From CANHBY01 sp046342195 (lineage in GTDB: Bacteria > Pseudomonadota > Gammaproteobacteria > Burkholderiales > Burkholderiaceae_C), in the NCBI GenBank assembly GCA_046342195.1, contig JBKDQE010000026.1:40661-104660 (forward strand): a stretch of 64,000 bases of DNA, given 5' to 3'. Both the position numbers and the translations under genes were made by a program. This document shows positions 37,177 through 46,113 of this stretch, piece by piece (position 1 is the first letter of the stretch; every line of letters begins with the position of its first letter). The notes under the pieces are model-generated. The model made no database searches. It was not told where the DNA came from and was given only the letters and a program-made list of their open reading frames with translations.

Positions 37177-39072
37177 ATGAATGCCCCCAACAAACTGGCT
37201 GTTGATTTTGCAACCCGGCTGGAGTCATTGCGCACGCCGCTGCCAGCGTCCCAAAAAGTCCATGTGCCCGGGTCGCAGCCCGATGTGTGCGTTCCGATGC
37301 GTGAGGTTCGCCTGAGCAACGGCGAAGCCGTGACCCTTTACGACACATCGGGCCCCTACACCGACCCTCAGGCCTCAATTGACATTCGGCGCGGCTTGGC
37401 TGATTTGCGCAGGCCCTGGCTGGATGCGAGAGGTGACACTGAGTGTTACGCTGGCCGGCAACATGGTGCGGCCGATGATGGTTTGCGCCACGCCGACCGC
37501 GATGCCCAAGCCCTGGCCCAATTACGGCAAGACGCCGCGGGTTTGCAGCGTCAACCCCGCCGCGCCAAAACAGGCTGCAACGTCAGCCAGATGCATTATG
37601 CGCGGCGCGGCATCATCACCCCTGAAATGGAATATGTGGCCTTGCGCGAAAACGGCAAGCGCGAGTGGATGCAAGAATACCTTTCGAACACCGAGCGTGA
37701 GCAGCGCCTGCGTGGCAACAGCCTGGGTGCCCGCCTTCCGGCCGAGTTCACCCCCGAATTTGTGCGTGATGAAGTGGCCCGGGGCCGGGCCATCATTCCG
37801 GCCAATATCAACCACCCGGAAGTCGAACCCATGGCCATTGGCCGCAATTTTGCGGTCAAGATTAATGCCAACATCGGCAACTCGGCGGTAACCTCCTCGA
37901 TTGAAGAAGAGGTTGAAAAGTTGGTGTGGGCCATTCGCTGGGGCGCTGACAATGTGATGGATCTGTCCACCGGAAAACACATTCACACCACGCGTGACTG
38001 GATTTTGCGCAACAGCCCTGTGCCCATCGGCACTGTGCCCATTTACCAAGCGCTCGAAAAGGTGGGCGGTATTGCTGAAGAATTAAGCTGGCCTATTTTT
38101 CGTGACACACTCATTGAGCAAGCCGAGCAAGGGGTGGACTACTTCACCATTCACGCCGGGGTGCGCCTGCCCTTTATTCACCTGACGGCCAATCGTCGTA
38201 CCGGCATTGTTTCGCGGGGGGGCTCCATCATGGCCAAGTGGTGCATTACCCACCACAAAGAAAACTTCCTTTACACGCACTTTGAAGAAATCTGCGACAT
38301 CATGAAGGCGTATGACGTGAGTTTCTCGCTGGGCGATGGCCTGCGTCCAGGGTCGGCCTCTGATGCCAATGATGAAGCGCAGTTTGCTGAACTGCGTACG
38401 CTGGGTGAACTCACACAAATTGCCTGGAAGCACGACGTGCAAACCATGATTGAAGGGCCTGGCCATGTGCCCATGCACCTGATTCAGGCCAATATGGAGG
38501 AGCAAATCAAACATTGCCATGAAGCCCCTTTCTACACCTTGGGCCCTTTGACGATCGATGTGGCCCCTGGCTATGACCATATTGCCAGTGCCATCGGAGC
38601 CGCCATGATCGGCTGGATGGGCACGGCCATGTTGTGCTATGTGACCCCCAAGGAGCACCTCGGCTTGCCTGACCGTGATGATGTCAAGGAAGGCATCATT
38701 GCCTACAAAATCGCGGCTCATGCCGCCGACGTGGCCAAGGGCCACCCGGGTGCCCGAGCCCGCGATGACGCGCTTTCCAAGGCCCGCTTTGAGTTCCGCT
38801 GGACAGACCAATTCAACCTCAGCCTTGACCCCGATACCGCCCGTGAATTTCACGACGAGACTTTGCCCAAAGATGCCAGCAAGGTGGCGCACTTTTGCTC
38901 CATGTGCGGGCCCAAATTTTGCTCGATGAAAATCACCCAGGACGTCCGGGATTTTGCCGCGCAAAAAGGGCTGAGCGACAACGAAGCAATCTCCCAAGGC
39001 ATGGCTGAAAAATCCCAACAGTTCAAAGCGCTGGGCAGTGAAATTTACATTCCCATTCAACCTGAGGTGTAA
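37177..39072 (+). CDS. thiC: Phosphomethylpyrimidine synthase ThiC
   Basis: Radical-SAM enzyme that converts aminoimidazole ribotide to HMP phosphate for the thiamine pyrimidine ring. 631 residues. Seen: NVSQMHYARRGIITPEMEYVALRE, MAIGRNFAVKINANIGNSAV, TVPIYQALEKVGG, IEGPGHVPMHLIQANM, and the C-terminal cluster motif CSMCGPKFCSM (CX2CX4C) that ligates the 4Fe-4S centre. The stretch at residues about 90-130 is poorly conserved but in frame, and fits the long betaproteobacterial form. AAGGAG seven bases before the ATG supports the start. Confidence 0.96.
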   Translation: MNAPNKLAVDFATRLESLRTPLPASQKVHVPGSQPDVCVPMREVRLSNGEAVTLYDTSGPYTDPQASIDIRRGLADLRRPWLDARGDTECYAGRQHGAADDGLRHADRDAQALAQLRQDAAGLQRQPRRAKTGCNVSQMHYARRGIITPEMEYVALRENGKREWMQEYLSNTEREQRLRGNSLGARLPAEFTPEFVRDEVARGRAIIPANINHPEVEPMAIGRNFAVKINANIGNSAVTSSIEEEVEKLVWAIRWGADNVMDLSTGKHIHTTRDWILRNSPVPIGTVPIYQALEKVGGIAEELSWPIFRDTLIEQAEQGVDYFTIHAGVRLPFIHLTANRRTGIVSRGGSIMAKWCITHHKENFLYTHFEEICDIMKAYDVSFSLGDGLRPGSASDANDEAQFAELRTLGELTQIAWKHDVQTMIEGPGHVPMHLIQANMEEQIKHCHEAPFYTLGPLTIDVAPGYDHIASAIGAAMIGWMGTAMLCYVTPKEHLGLPDRDDVKEGIIAYKIAAHAADVAKGHPGARARDDALSKARFEFRWTDQFNLSLDPDTAREFHDETLPKDASKVAHFCSMCGPKFCSMKITQDVRDFAAQKGLSDNEAISQGMAEKSQQFKALGSEIYIPIQPEV

Positions 39073-39075
39073 GCC

Positions 39076-40188
39076 ATGGGGGGTGGCTTAAAAATCGGCA
39101 TTGCCGGGGCAGGCCTGTTGGGGCGCCTTTTGGCTTGGCAGTTGTGCCAGCAGGGCCACCATGTTTCGGTTTTTGATCCTGCCGCTGACGCGCTTCCGCG
39201 CTTTGATGGTCGGGGGGCGGCCGGTTTCACCGCGGCCGGCATGCTCAGCCCCCTGGCTGAACTGGATGGCGCCTCTCCGCAAGTGGCTCATCTGGGCTTG
39301 CGCTCGCTTCTGTTGTGGCCGCGCATCCTGGCGACTTTGCCTCAGGCGCCCTTTTTTGCCCAAAAAGGCAGCCTGCTGGTCGCCCATCCGAGTGACTTGG
39401 GCTCAGCCCGGCGGGTTCTTTCACGATTGGAGCAAGCCCCGGCCGAGATGCCTCGGCCCTTGCCCCTGGACCCCGCCCATTTGCAGCAACTCGAGCCGGC
39501 TTTGCATGGGGTGCTCCATGCGTGGTTACTGCCAGGCGAAGGGCAAATTGACCCCCTTGGTACACTGACTGCGCTGTATGAGCAAGCCTGTCACGAGGGC
39601 GTGGCATGGCATTGGGGCACGGTTGTCGAACAGGTCAAGCCAGGCTGCCTGACCCTTCAGGGGCAGGGTTCTGCCCGGTATTTTGATTGGGTTTTTGACG
39701 TGCGGGGTTTGGGGGCCCGCCCTCCCCGGCTTCTCCCCCAGGCATCAGAAGTGTCTGATCAGCCAGCCCTGCGGGGTGTTCGTGGAGAAATCATCTGGCT
39801 TCACGCGCCTGGGCATGGCCTCACTCGCCCCATTCGCCTGGTACACCCACGCCACCGCGTGTATCTGGTGCCGCGCCCTCAAGATACTCTCGTGATGGGT
39901 GCCAGTGAAATCGAAAGTGAAGACCGCAGCCCCGTTTCCTTGCGCACCGCCCTGGAGTTGATGTCTGCGGCCTACAGCATCATGCCTGCACTGGCAGAAG
40001 CTCGTATCCTGCGGATGGATGCCAATTTGCGGCCCGCTCACCCTGACAACGAACCCAGCCTTCATATCGAACCCGGCCGGGTCTGCATCAATGGCTTGTT
40101 TCGGCACGGTTGGCTGCTGGCCCCCGCCATCATTGATGGGGCCCTTGCCAAATTACCGCTTCACGGCTTCCTGCCTGCGCGGAAATGA
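39076..40188 (+). CDS. thiO: FAD-dependent glycine oxidase ThiO-like
   Basis: Oxidises glycine to the imine used for the thiazole ring of thiamine. 370 residues of DAO-type fold: N-terminal Rossmann motif GIAGAGLLGRLLAWQL, GAAGFTAAGMLSPLAEL, VRGEIIWLHAPG and the closing FRHGWLLAPAI motif. It starts three bases after the thiC stop. In related bacteria thiS, thiG and thiE follow; here the operon ends and a convergent gene comes next, so thiazole assembly must be encoded elsewhere. Confidence 0.9.
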   Translation: MGGGLKIGIAGAGLLGRLLAWQLCQQGHHVSVFDPAADALPRFDGRGAAGFTAAGMLSPLAELDGASPQVAHLGLRSLLLWPRILATLPQAPFFAQKGSLLVAHPSDLGSARRVLSRLEQAPAEMPRPLPLDPAHLQQLEPALHGVLHAWLLPGEGQIDPLGTLTALYEQACHEGVAWHWGTVVEQVKPGCLTLQGQGSARYFDWVFDVRGLGARPPRLLPQASEVSDQPALRGVRGEIIWLHAPGHGLTRPIRLVHPRHRVYLVPRPQDTLVMGASEIESEDRSPVSLRTALELMSAAYSIMPALAEARILRMDANLRPAHPDNEPSLHIEPGRVCINGLFRHGWLLAPAIIDGALAKLPLHGFLPARK

Positions 40189-40217
40189 CGACATGATGAA
40201 ATGTTGCCGTGCCGATT

Positions 40218-40243
40218 GATCAGGCCGGAAAACCGGCCTGATC
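40218..40243. terminator. Bidirectional hairpin between thiO and the next gene
   Basis: GATCAGGCCGG at 40218-40228 and its exact reverse complement at 40233-40243, with an AAAA loop. It overlaps the last codons of the convergent minus-strand gene and could end both transcripts, though no T run is present. Confidence 0.55.
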
Positions 40244-40678
40244 GCCAAGATCGCCCACCCTGGATGAGCCGGAGCCGGCAGCCTGCAAATGCTCGCGGTA
40301 TTTGTCTTTCAAGACCAGTTTGGCTCGATCTCGTGAAAGATGCTTGAGAAAGGGTTTGGAGCCGATATTTGATTTGAACATGAAATATTCACCCGCCCGG
40401 TTCATGGCATACCGGGTGATTGAGTAGCTAATGAACGCTTTGCCATTGGGTGTGGCCTCGAAATGTTCTTCCTCACTCACAATTTCGGCTTCAGCCCCAT
40501 CAAAAACCAGGCTTTCCATGTTGGAAGAAACATGCAAATTTCGGAATTGCTCATTGGCGTCAAGGCGAAATTGAATGAGGGCCTGACCCTCCTCGGTTTG
40601 ATCAAGAGCGATTTTTCTTTTCTGAAAAAACCAGCCAATCACAATCCCTAAGCCTAAATAAAAAAAGATTGATGCCAT
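40220..40678 (-). CDS. Unknown membrane-anchored protein
   Basis: About 152 residues from the Met at 40678; the frame runs to 40846, but the upstream part is not protein-like. The N-terminus is one membrane helix (IFFYLGLGIVIGWFF) followed by KRKIALDQTEEGQALI, then a soluble alpha/beta part with FEATPNGKAFISYSITRYAMNR. Not recognised. Orientation, convergent to thiO, gives no functional clue. Confidence 0.6.
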   Translation of the reverse strand: MASIFFYLGLGIVIGWFFQKRKIALDQTEEGQALIQFRLDANEQFRNLHVSSNMESLVFDGAEAEIVSEEEHFEATPNGKAFISYSITRYAMNRAGEYFMFKSNIGSKPFLKHLSRDRAKLVLKDKYREHLQAAGSGSSRVGDLGDQAGFPA

Positions 40679-41010
40679 GTCAAACCCCCGTTTGAATTTT
40701 AGGGCCCCACTTCTTGCTCTGGCTTTGTAATTCAGGCTCAGAGCAAAGCCCCCAACCAGAGGCCCTGAAGATGTGATTCTGCCGTTCTGTCCGGTTTTTG
40801 TGTTTATGAATTCCTTCAATCTAGAATCAAACCGTCTCTTATGCACGTTGCTGAGTATTTATCGGCGGGCTGGCTTTGATCGCATGAGCCTCGTTTTCTG
40901 GCTGAAGAAGCCGATTGAGTGCGTCAAGTCAATCCGTTGAGCACCAGTGATCAGTGGCGATGAGCCGGAGGATTTACGGCGTACCGGTCAAGAAAGTGTT
41001 AGAATCAACA

Positions 41011-41167
41011 AACCTCTGCAAAACCCCGCGTAGATGAACGTCCCTTTCCCGGATGGGAAATGCCAAGCGAATTTGGCAGCCTGTCGCGGGTGCTAAAGGC
41101 AAAAAAACAACGCTGCAGACCTCATTCGGGAAAAGATTCGATCGCAGCCAAGGGTTTTGTAGAGGTT
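41011..41167 (+). repeat. MITE-like element with terminal inverted repeats
   Basis: AACCTCTGCAAAACCCC at 41011-41027 faces GGGTTTTGTAGAGGTT at 41152-41167 (15 of 16 bases complementary). The 157-base element has no gene and ends 14 bases before the tRNA-His gene. A partial inverted copy lies at 35277-35378. Confidence 0.6.
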
Positions 41168-41180
41168 CCTTAAACGATAT

Positions 41181-41257
41181 GGTGGCTGTAGCTCAGTTGG
41201 TAGAGTCCAGGATTGTGATTCCTGTCGTCGTGGGTTCGAGTCCCTTCAGCCACCCCA
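41181..41257 (+). tRNA. tRNA-His (anticodon GTG)
   Basis: Full cloverleaf: acceptor GTGGCTG (41182-41188) pairs with CAGCCAC (41247-41253), D-arm GCTCAGTTGGTAGAG, anticodon loop ATTGTGATT with GTG, T-arm GTGGGTTCGAGTCCC, discriminator C and encoded CCA. The extra G at 41181 is the G-1 typical of tRNA-His. Its 3' end is the island integration site. Confidence 0.96.
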
Positions 41258-41259
41258 CC
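41241..41259. repeat. attL of the genomic island (tRNA 3' end)
   Basis: TCCCTTCAGCCACCCCACC. The same sequence with one mismatch is at 60039-60057; the last 14 bases are identical. Confidence 0.8.
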
Positions 41260-41274
41260 CCTCTTCAAGTCCCC

Positions 41275-41313
41275 GCTAAGTTGTTGATTTCCCAAGAAAA
41301 TCAATAACTTAGC
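41275..41313. promoter_or_regulatory. Inverted repeat next to attL, likely integrase arm sites
   Basis: GCTAAGTTGTTGATTT (41275-41290) and its near reverse complement AAATCAATAACTTAGC (41298-41313). A related copy, GCTAAGTGCTTGATTT, is found beside attR at 59994-60009. It may also end the tRNA transcript. Confidence 0.55.
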
Positions 41314-41371
41314 GCAGCGTATAAGCTGCGGTTGTTACACGGTCTGTCACACAACTCTGTGGTACAGGACC

Positions 41372-43174
41372 ATGAAACAAATCGCCGAACACCTATACGC
41401 GCGCGGGAAGGCTGGCAACCTCTATTGCCACCTCCGCATCCCCTCCGAGCTCAAGGCGGCTTACCCGCCGAAGAAGACTCACATCACCCGTGCTTTGGGC
41501 ACGAGTGACTGCAAAGAGGGCAAGCAGCTGCTCGTCACCGAGCTGGCTTCCATCTATCAAGAATTCAATCTCAAGCGGCGCGAGTTGGCGGTCAAGGCTG
41601 CCCAGCGGGCCCAGCGCTCAGCTCTGCGTCTCACCGCGCTCACCGACGCCCAAGTCCACGCCATGGCGGGCAACTGGGTCCATCAGTCGCTGCTGACGGA
41701 CGACCTCGTGCGCAGCAAAGGCCTCGACGACGACGAGTTCGAGAGCCTGGACGTCCAGCTTCAGCAACAACGCAAAGAGCTGGGCCGACTGCTTGCGCAG
41801 GGCAAGGTGGAGCCCATCCTGCCCGCCATGCGCAGCTTCATTCATCTGCTAGGGACCGAGGTCGACCTCAGTCCGGAGCGGGAGCGTCAGGCCGGGTACA
41901 AATTTTTGGAGTCCGTTGTTCAAGCCTTGGATGTGCGGCTCGAACGACAGGCAGGTCGGGTCAAGCCCAGCGCCGACCTCGCGCCCAGCATGCGGGTCCC
42001 AGAGCTGCAGAAGTCACTCGCCAGTGGAAAGGGACCTACCTGGGCTGAGGTGTTCGAAAAGTGGGCCAAGCACGTGCACGGTAGGTCGAAGGGGACCGTG
42101 ATTGCTGCGCAGACGCCTTGGCGTGAGCTTGAGCGCGTGGCGCGCGCCGCAGGAATCAAGTCTCCCGGCTTGGTCACCAAGCACCTCGTCAATCAATTTG
42201 TCGAGGACATGATTGAACGCGGGCTGGCGACCGTCACCATCAATGAGCGCCTTACAAAGGTCAAAGCCATCTACAAGGTAGCAGTCGGTCGAATGCTTCT
42301 GGAGGTGAATCCTGCGCAAGACGTCATCGGGCGCGGCAAGTCCGCGCGGGAGAAGCGTCGCAAGAAGCGTCTTCCGTTTGACCAAAATGACCTGAACACC
42401 ATCTTCGGATGCTCAATCTACAACGGTGCCCATGAGCGATCCCGGGGCAGTTCGGGAGAAGCTTCGTACTGGATTCCTGTGCTCATGTATTACACGGGAG
42501 CACGTACAGAGGAACTCGCTGGGCTGGCACTCGACGATATCGTCTACGACGAACTTCTCGGTTGCTGGTATCTCAACATCATCGACCGGCCCGAGCCAGA
42601 TGACGAAGGACTTTTCGACGACGAGGATGACGAGAATGACGAAGGTGAGGAGGTAGTCCAAACGGAGGCCCATGGTCGGATGCTCAAGAACGCAGCTTCC
42701 ATTCGCCGGGTGCCAGTCGCACAGGAACTGTTTGACCTTGGCCTGTTGCGCTATGCAGACTGGGTCAAGTCCAAGGGAGCCAAGGCGCTCTTCCCGACTC
42801 TCAAGAAGGACTTCCACGACAAGCTATCTGGGAGCTTCTCGAAATTCTTCGGACGCCTGAAGAAGAAGCTGTCCATTGATGACAAGCGCAAGGTTCTCTA
42901 CTCGTTCCGGCATACGATTAAAGACACGCTTGAGGCTGCAGAGATGCCCTCGCGTTACCTCAAGCGCCTCATGGGGCATACCACTGGCGATGGCGTCGTG
43001 ACCGATGGCTACGGCGGCGACCTACCCTTCGATGTGATGGTCAGACACTTCAAAACCGTGAAGTTTCGGCCAATTCCTGCCGTGCCGTGGGAGCCGGGCA
43101 GGGGATATGTGAACTTTCCGCACCTTCGCGAAGAGAAGTCGTCCAAAAAGAAGACCTCCAAGAGCAGGCCATAA
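41372..43174 (+). CDS. int: Tyrosine-type site-specific integrase
   Basis: Integrase of the island, 115 bases from the tRNA-His 3' end and read inward. 600 residues: N-terminal part of the DUF6538-like kind (EHLYARGKAGNLYCHLRIPSE), a SAM-like core-binding domain (residues about 215-310), and a catalytic domain with Arg in YTGARTEELAGLAL (about 377), YSFRHTIKDTL (about 512), LMGHTTGDGVVTDGYGG with the likely nucleophile Tyr near 546. The first His of the usual HxxR motif is Tyr here. An acidic insert (about residues 407-428, nearly all Asp and Glu) interrupts the catalytic domain. Confidence 0.93.
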   Translation: MKQIAEHLYARGKAGNLYCHLRIPSELKAAYPPKKTHITRALGTSDCKEGKQLLVTELASIYQEFNLKRRELAVKAAQRAQRSALRLTALTDAQVHAMAGNWVHQSLLTDDLVRSKGLDDDEFESLDVQLQQQRKELGRLLAQGKVEPILPAMRSFIHLLGTEVDLSPERERQAGYKFLESVVQALDVRLERQAGRVKPSADLAPSMRVPELQKSLASGKGPTWAEVFEKWAKHVHGRSKGTVIAAQTPWRELERVARAAGIKSPGLVTKHLVNQFVEDMIERGLATVTINERLTKVKAIYKVAVGRMLLEVNPAQDVIGRGKSAREKRRKKRLPFDQNDLNTIFGCSIYNGAHERSRGSSGEASYWIPVLMYYTGARTEELAGLALDDIVYDELLGCWYLNIIDRPEPDDEGLFDDEDDENDEGEEVVQTEAHGRMLKNAASIRRVPVAQELFDLGLLRYADWVKSKGAKALFPTLKKDFHDKLSGSFSKFFGRLKKKLSIDDKRKVLYSFRHTIKDTLEAAEMPSRYLKRLMGHTTGDGVVTDGYGGDLPFDVMVRHFKTVKFRPIPAVPWEPGRGYVNFPHLREEKSSKKKTSKSRP

Positions 43175-43297
43175 GTCCACGTAGGGCTCACTTGACCTCT
43201 GCACGGGAGACGGCCACCGAAGTCCAACTGCTAAAGCCAAAAGAGTCAGCCCCAACGGTATCCGCCGTTGGGGCTGACTGGTATGGAGGGCTGGCAA

Positions 43298-43747
43298 TCA
43301 GTACTCGAATCGGTGTCGTCGCCCCGACACTTGGCATTCGTAGACCCTCTGGGCGTGTTCGAGAAGTTGGGGCCATTCCGCGCGAAGGCGTCGGCGACTC
43401 AAGTAGGGCATAAAGGCTTCTGGTGGCTCCTCTTCGATTTGACCAACTGTTGCGGATGGGTAGACCCAGAATCTTTCTTCTGCCGCGATGACGTCGGCGA
43501 CTGTCGACCACTCTTCGGGGAGGACCTCTGCGGCATGCTCCATCAGCAAGCTGAACAGTTCCACATTGGCCGAAGTCTGTGCCTCTAGGCGCGCTCGCAA
43601 TAACTGAATTTCCTGCCGGTAGTGGGCCTCGGCGCATACGCGCGTATCGAAGAATGCGCCGCCAGGAGAGGTATCTGGCTGTTCGCTGTCTTTCGGCTTG
43701 AAGGCCTCTTTCATATCCGTGGAGGTCAAAGTCTTGATTTCACTCAT
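43298..43747 (-). CDS. Unknown island protein, 149 residues
   Basis: Not recognised. Soluble, acidic to neutral, with a helical central stretch (YRQEIQLLRARLEAQTSANVELFSLLMEH) that could be a coiled coil, and a Pro/Trp-rich C-terminus ending in RRHRFEY. Divergent from the KfrA-like gene, with 125 bases between them. Confidence 0.5.
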   Translation of the reverse strand: MSEIKTLTSTDMKEAFKPKDSEQPDTSPGGAFFDTRVCAEAHYRQEIQLLRARLEAQTSANVELFSLLMEHAAEVLPEEWSTVADVIAAEERFWVYPSATVGQIEEEPPEAFMPYLSRRRLRAEWPQLLEHAQRVYECQVSGRRHRFEY

Positions 43748-43872
43748 CTCAATTTAGGTTGTTGCGATGGGTGAAATATCCCGTTTGAGTTGATATCGTG
43801 CAAGCCCTTTAAATTACAGCGTCGAATTCCGTCCCTGGCTATACGTCTTGTGCCAAAGCACGGAGGTATGTC

Positions 43873-44100
43873 ATGGAACAAAAGAAGGTGCAAGCGGCTG
43901 ACGTTGTTCGCGCTTATGTGTCCCTGTTGAAGCAGCGGCGTTCGCCGTCGCTTCTGAATATTCGACTTGAACTGGGTCGAGGCAGTTTCGCAACGATTGC
44001 GACTCAGCTCGAGCGATTGAGTTTGGTTCGCGAAGGGCGGCGATTCCGTCGCACAAACAAAAGGGGACGACCGCGTCGCCCCATGGTTCGTGATGATTGA
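43873..44100 (+). CDS. Small DNA-binding protein, KfrA N-terminal-like
   Basis: 75 residues. VQAADVVRAYVSLLKQRRSPSLLNIRLELGRGSFATI resembles the helix-turn-helix start of KfrA-type plasmid and island regulators (in which an N-terminal motif like RPSVRAVRERLGRGS is followed by a coiled coil); here only the DNA-binding part is present, with a basic tail (RRTNKRGRPRRP). Likely a local repressor. A strong terminator follows. Confidence 0.6.
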   Translation: MEQKKVQAADVVRAYVSLLKQRRSPSLLNIRLELGRGSFATIATQLERLSLVREGRRFRRTNKRGRPRRPMVRDD

Positions 44101-44133
44101 TTGAAAGAAGCCCAATCCGCAAGATTGGCGACT

Positions 44134-44166
44134 GGCGGTGCACCCTTGAGTTGCATCGCCTTTTTT
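44134..44166 (+). terminator. Rho-independent terminator
   Basis: GGCGGTGCA (44134-44142) pairs with TGCATCGCC (44152-44160, one G-T pair), followed by TTTTTT. It ends the KfrA-like gene and overlaps the end of the convergent gene. Confidence 0.85.
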
Positions 44167-44641
44167 ATTCTGGCTCAGGCTCGTAGAGTGACACAAACTC
44201 TTGCGCCATCCGCGCATGCTCCTGGCGCAGGTAATCTTCGTCTGGTTCTACGTCGGCTGGCGTTCGGTCATCGGTGCCAACTGCCTCCCAGAATTCCGTG
44301 AAGGCTTCCATGAAGGATTCAAAGCCTTCGCAAATCATCGGGCCGTAGTAGTCGGGGTCGCTTCGAGCGCAATCCTCAAATGCGATGACGAAGTAGCTTG
44401 GGTACTTGACGTACTCCCATTTTTCGACTCGCCGATTGACGATTTGCTCGTAGGCCCAGCCCTTCATGGGATGACTCTTGAATGTGTGCTGGATGGCCAA
44501 TATTTCCGCTAGGTGGTCGAGCTCAAACTTCACATACTTCACATGTTCGCGGTCGTCCGAATCGAATAGGCAAAGGTATTCGCCGAAGACCTGAAGATTG
44601 TGATTGCGACCAAAATCCAAAATTGCGTCAAGCAGGGTCAT
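44165..44641 (-). CDS. Unknown island protein, about 158 residues
   Basis: Not recognised. The Met at 44641 (MTLLDAILDFGRNHNLQVFGEY) is the likely start; the frame is open to 44704. Acidic, rich in aromatic residues (KWEYVKYPSYFVIAFEDCARSDPDYYGPMICEGFESFMEAFTEF is split by my reading into two helices), with no signal or membrane segment. Looks like a small globular cytoplasmic protein. Confidence 0.5.
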   Translation of the reverse strand: MTLLDAILDFGRNHNLQVFGEYLCLFDSDDREHVKYVKFELDHLAEILAIQHTFKSHPMKGWAYEQIVNRRVEKWEYVKYPSYFVIAFEDCARSDPDYYGPMICEGFESFMEAFTEFWEAVGTDDRTPADVEPDEDYLRQEHARMAQEFVSLYEPEPE

Positions 44642-44787
44642 GATGTGTCCTTGATATTGAAAAGCAGCACCGTGGGTGGCTGCTTGTCGTGTAGTCATGG
44701 ACACTTGCGCTTTCGCTTTAGCGTTTTAGGTGCGCAATCCAAAGGTTTTTAGGGCTCTCCTCGTCGGTGTCGAGGCAGTACCGGGCG

Positions 44788-45267
44788 CTACGGAAGTCCG
44801 CGGAGCAAGCGCAGGAGTCGAGGATTCGCTTCGTCGAGACCCTGGCCAGCGGGGTCCAGCAGCGGAATGCCGAATTTCTCCGCGGCCCAGCCGGCCACAG
44901 CGGCAGACCGGGATACGCCCTGTGAGCAGTGCACGACGACGTCAATGCCAGTGGAATCGGCGTGAAGCTCCGCCAGGAATTTTTGGATGGCGGTGGCGTG
45001 TGAAAGTGATGGCGCCTGTTCGTCAGGCTCCCCGCAGTACTCGAGATGCTGGCTCGCTGTCGGTTCGTCGGCCCACGTTCCCGGCGGAAGACGCCAGTGC
45101 TCTTCCGCGACGTCAAGCATGTAGACCGGCAAAACGCGCCAGAAGCCTTCGAAGGTCGGGGGGCTACTCGTTGACGATGCGTTTCGAATCGAGATGACCG
45201 CTGTCGAGGCGACCGGCGGCAACTCTCGCGCTGCCGCGAGAGACATGAATGCGATTGACTTCAGCAT
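44788..45267 (-). CDS. Dual-specificity / tyrosine phosphatase-like protein
   Basis: About 159 residues from the Met at 45267 (the frame continues to 45456). The P-loop HCSQGVSRSAAVAGWAAEKFG matches the cysteine phosphatase signature HCxxGxxRS; the general-acid Asp is probably in the segment before it. This compact type is common in mobile elements, where the target is unknown. The Cys and Arg are intact, so catalysis is plausible. Confidence 0.7.
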   Translation of the reverse strand: MLKSIAFMSLAAARELPPVASTAVISIRNASSTSSPPTFEGFWRVLPVYMLDVAEEHWRLPPGTWADEPTASQHLEYCGEPDEQAPSLSHATAIQKFLAELHADSTGIDVVVHCSQGVSRSAAVAGWAAEKFGIPLLDPAGQGLDEANPRLLRLLRGLP

Positions 45268-45313
45268 GGGACGCAATTTTCCAGCTTGTGACCTTCTGGC
45301 CAGCAGCGACCAT

Positions 45314-45997
45314 TCAGGCGGTAGCCTTGTTGCGTCGCCTCTCAGGTCTGACCATGAGCCCCGCGTCTTGACACGCCTGCTCCAGCTTGGCGATGGCGTC
45401 GACCCTGACCCTATTGGCTCGGGCCTGCAAGACGTCCAGGGTCGACATGCCCGCACGCACGGTGGTGTTGAGCGACCGACGGTGGGCGAGCTGACTCCCT
45501 ACGGCAGCGGCTGCTTTGGCCTCGGCGAGCAACTCCTCGCACGCACGCAAGACTGCCGCCTCCGCCTCCATCAGCGCCGCCCCAACCGTCCCGGCCCGCT
45601 TCGCTTGCCTCGCGGCAAGCTGCTCTTGCTCGAGCTCCCGGCGAACTTCTTCACGCACGGCCGCTTTCAGCGCTGCCCGCTCTTTTTGGGCACGGGAGAC
45701 CTGCTCAGCGAGGGTTCGCCGGAAGGTCCCGTGGACTTCCAGCCACGCCCGGATAGCTTCGAGATGGGTGGGTCTCAGCGCGAACGGCGCCTCTGCACTG
45801 ACAGTGATGCCTGCCTTACGCTCGCCGGGTTGGAGCTCGGCTCCCTGCGGCACCGCATCGGGGTCGAGGTCAACCCTGAACGAGCCGACGTACCGGGTCA
45901 TCGTCTTGCCGGTGGTCTTGTTGTAGGGGTAGCAGTAGATGCTGGCCGTGGTGCGACCAGGCCGCGTCCGCGTCGGGATGTGGATGTTTGTTTTCAT
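45314..45997 (-). CDS. Unknown island protein with a long helical middle
   Basis: About 227 residues from the Met at 45997 (MKTNIHIPTRTRPGRTTASI). The N-terminal part suggests a small beta domain with YCYPYNKTTGKTMTRYVGSFRVDLD; the middle (residues about 95-165) is a charged, Ala-rich helix likely to form a coiled coil. No family recognised. It is encoded 116 bases after the 274-residue unknown gene on the same strand. Confidence 0.5.
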   Translation of the reverse strand: MKTNIHIPTRTRPGRTTASIYCYPYNKTTGKTMTRYVGSFRVDLDPDAVPQGAELQPGERKAGITVSAEAPFALRPTHLEAIRAWLEVHGTFRRTLAEQVSRAQKERAALKAAVREEVRRELEQEQLAARQAKRAGTVGAALMEAEAAVLRACEELLAEAKAAAAVGSQLAHRRSLNTTVRAGMSTLDVLQARANRVRVDAIAKLEQACQDAGLMVRPERRRNKATA

Positions 45998-46113
45998 GGC
46001 ATGTGAACAGAGAGGTGACGGGTCTGCGATGGCTCGCATTGACACGTGTAGTCACTGCGCCGTGCCCTGAAGGACTGTGCGCACATACGCCGCCGCCCAT
46101 GCGCGCAGAGAGG

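Noticed and set aside
37440..37570. Possible frameshift in thiC, because residues about 90-130 look unlike E. coli ThiC
   Set aside because: The frame stays open on both sides and the segment fits the longer, variable betaproteobacterial form; other frames give nothing better.
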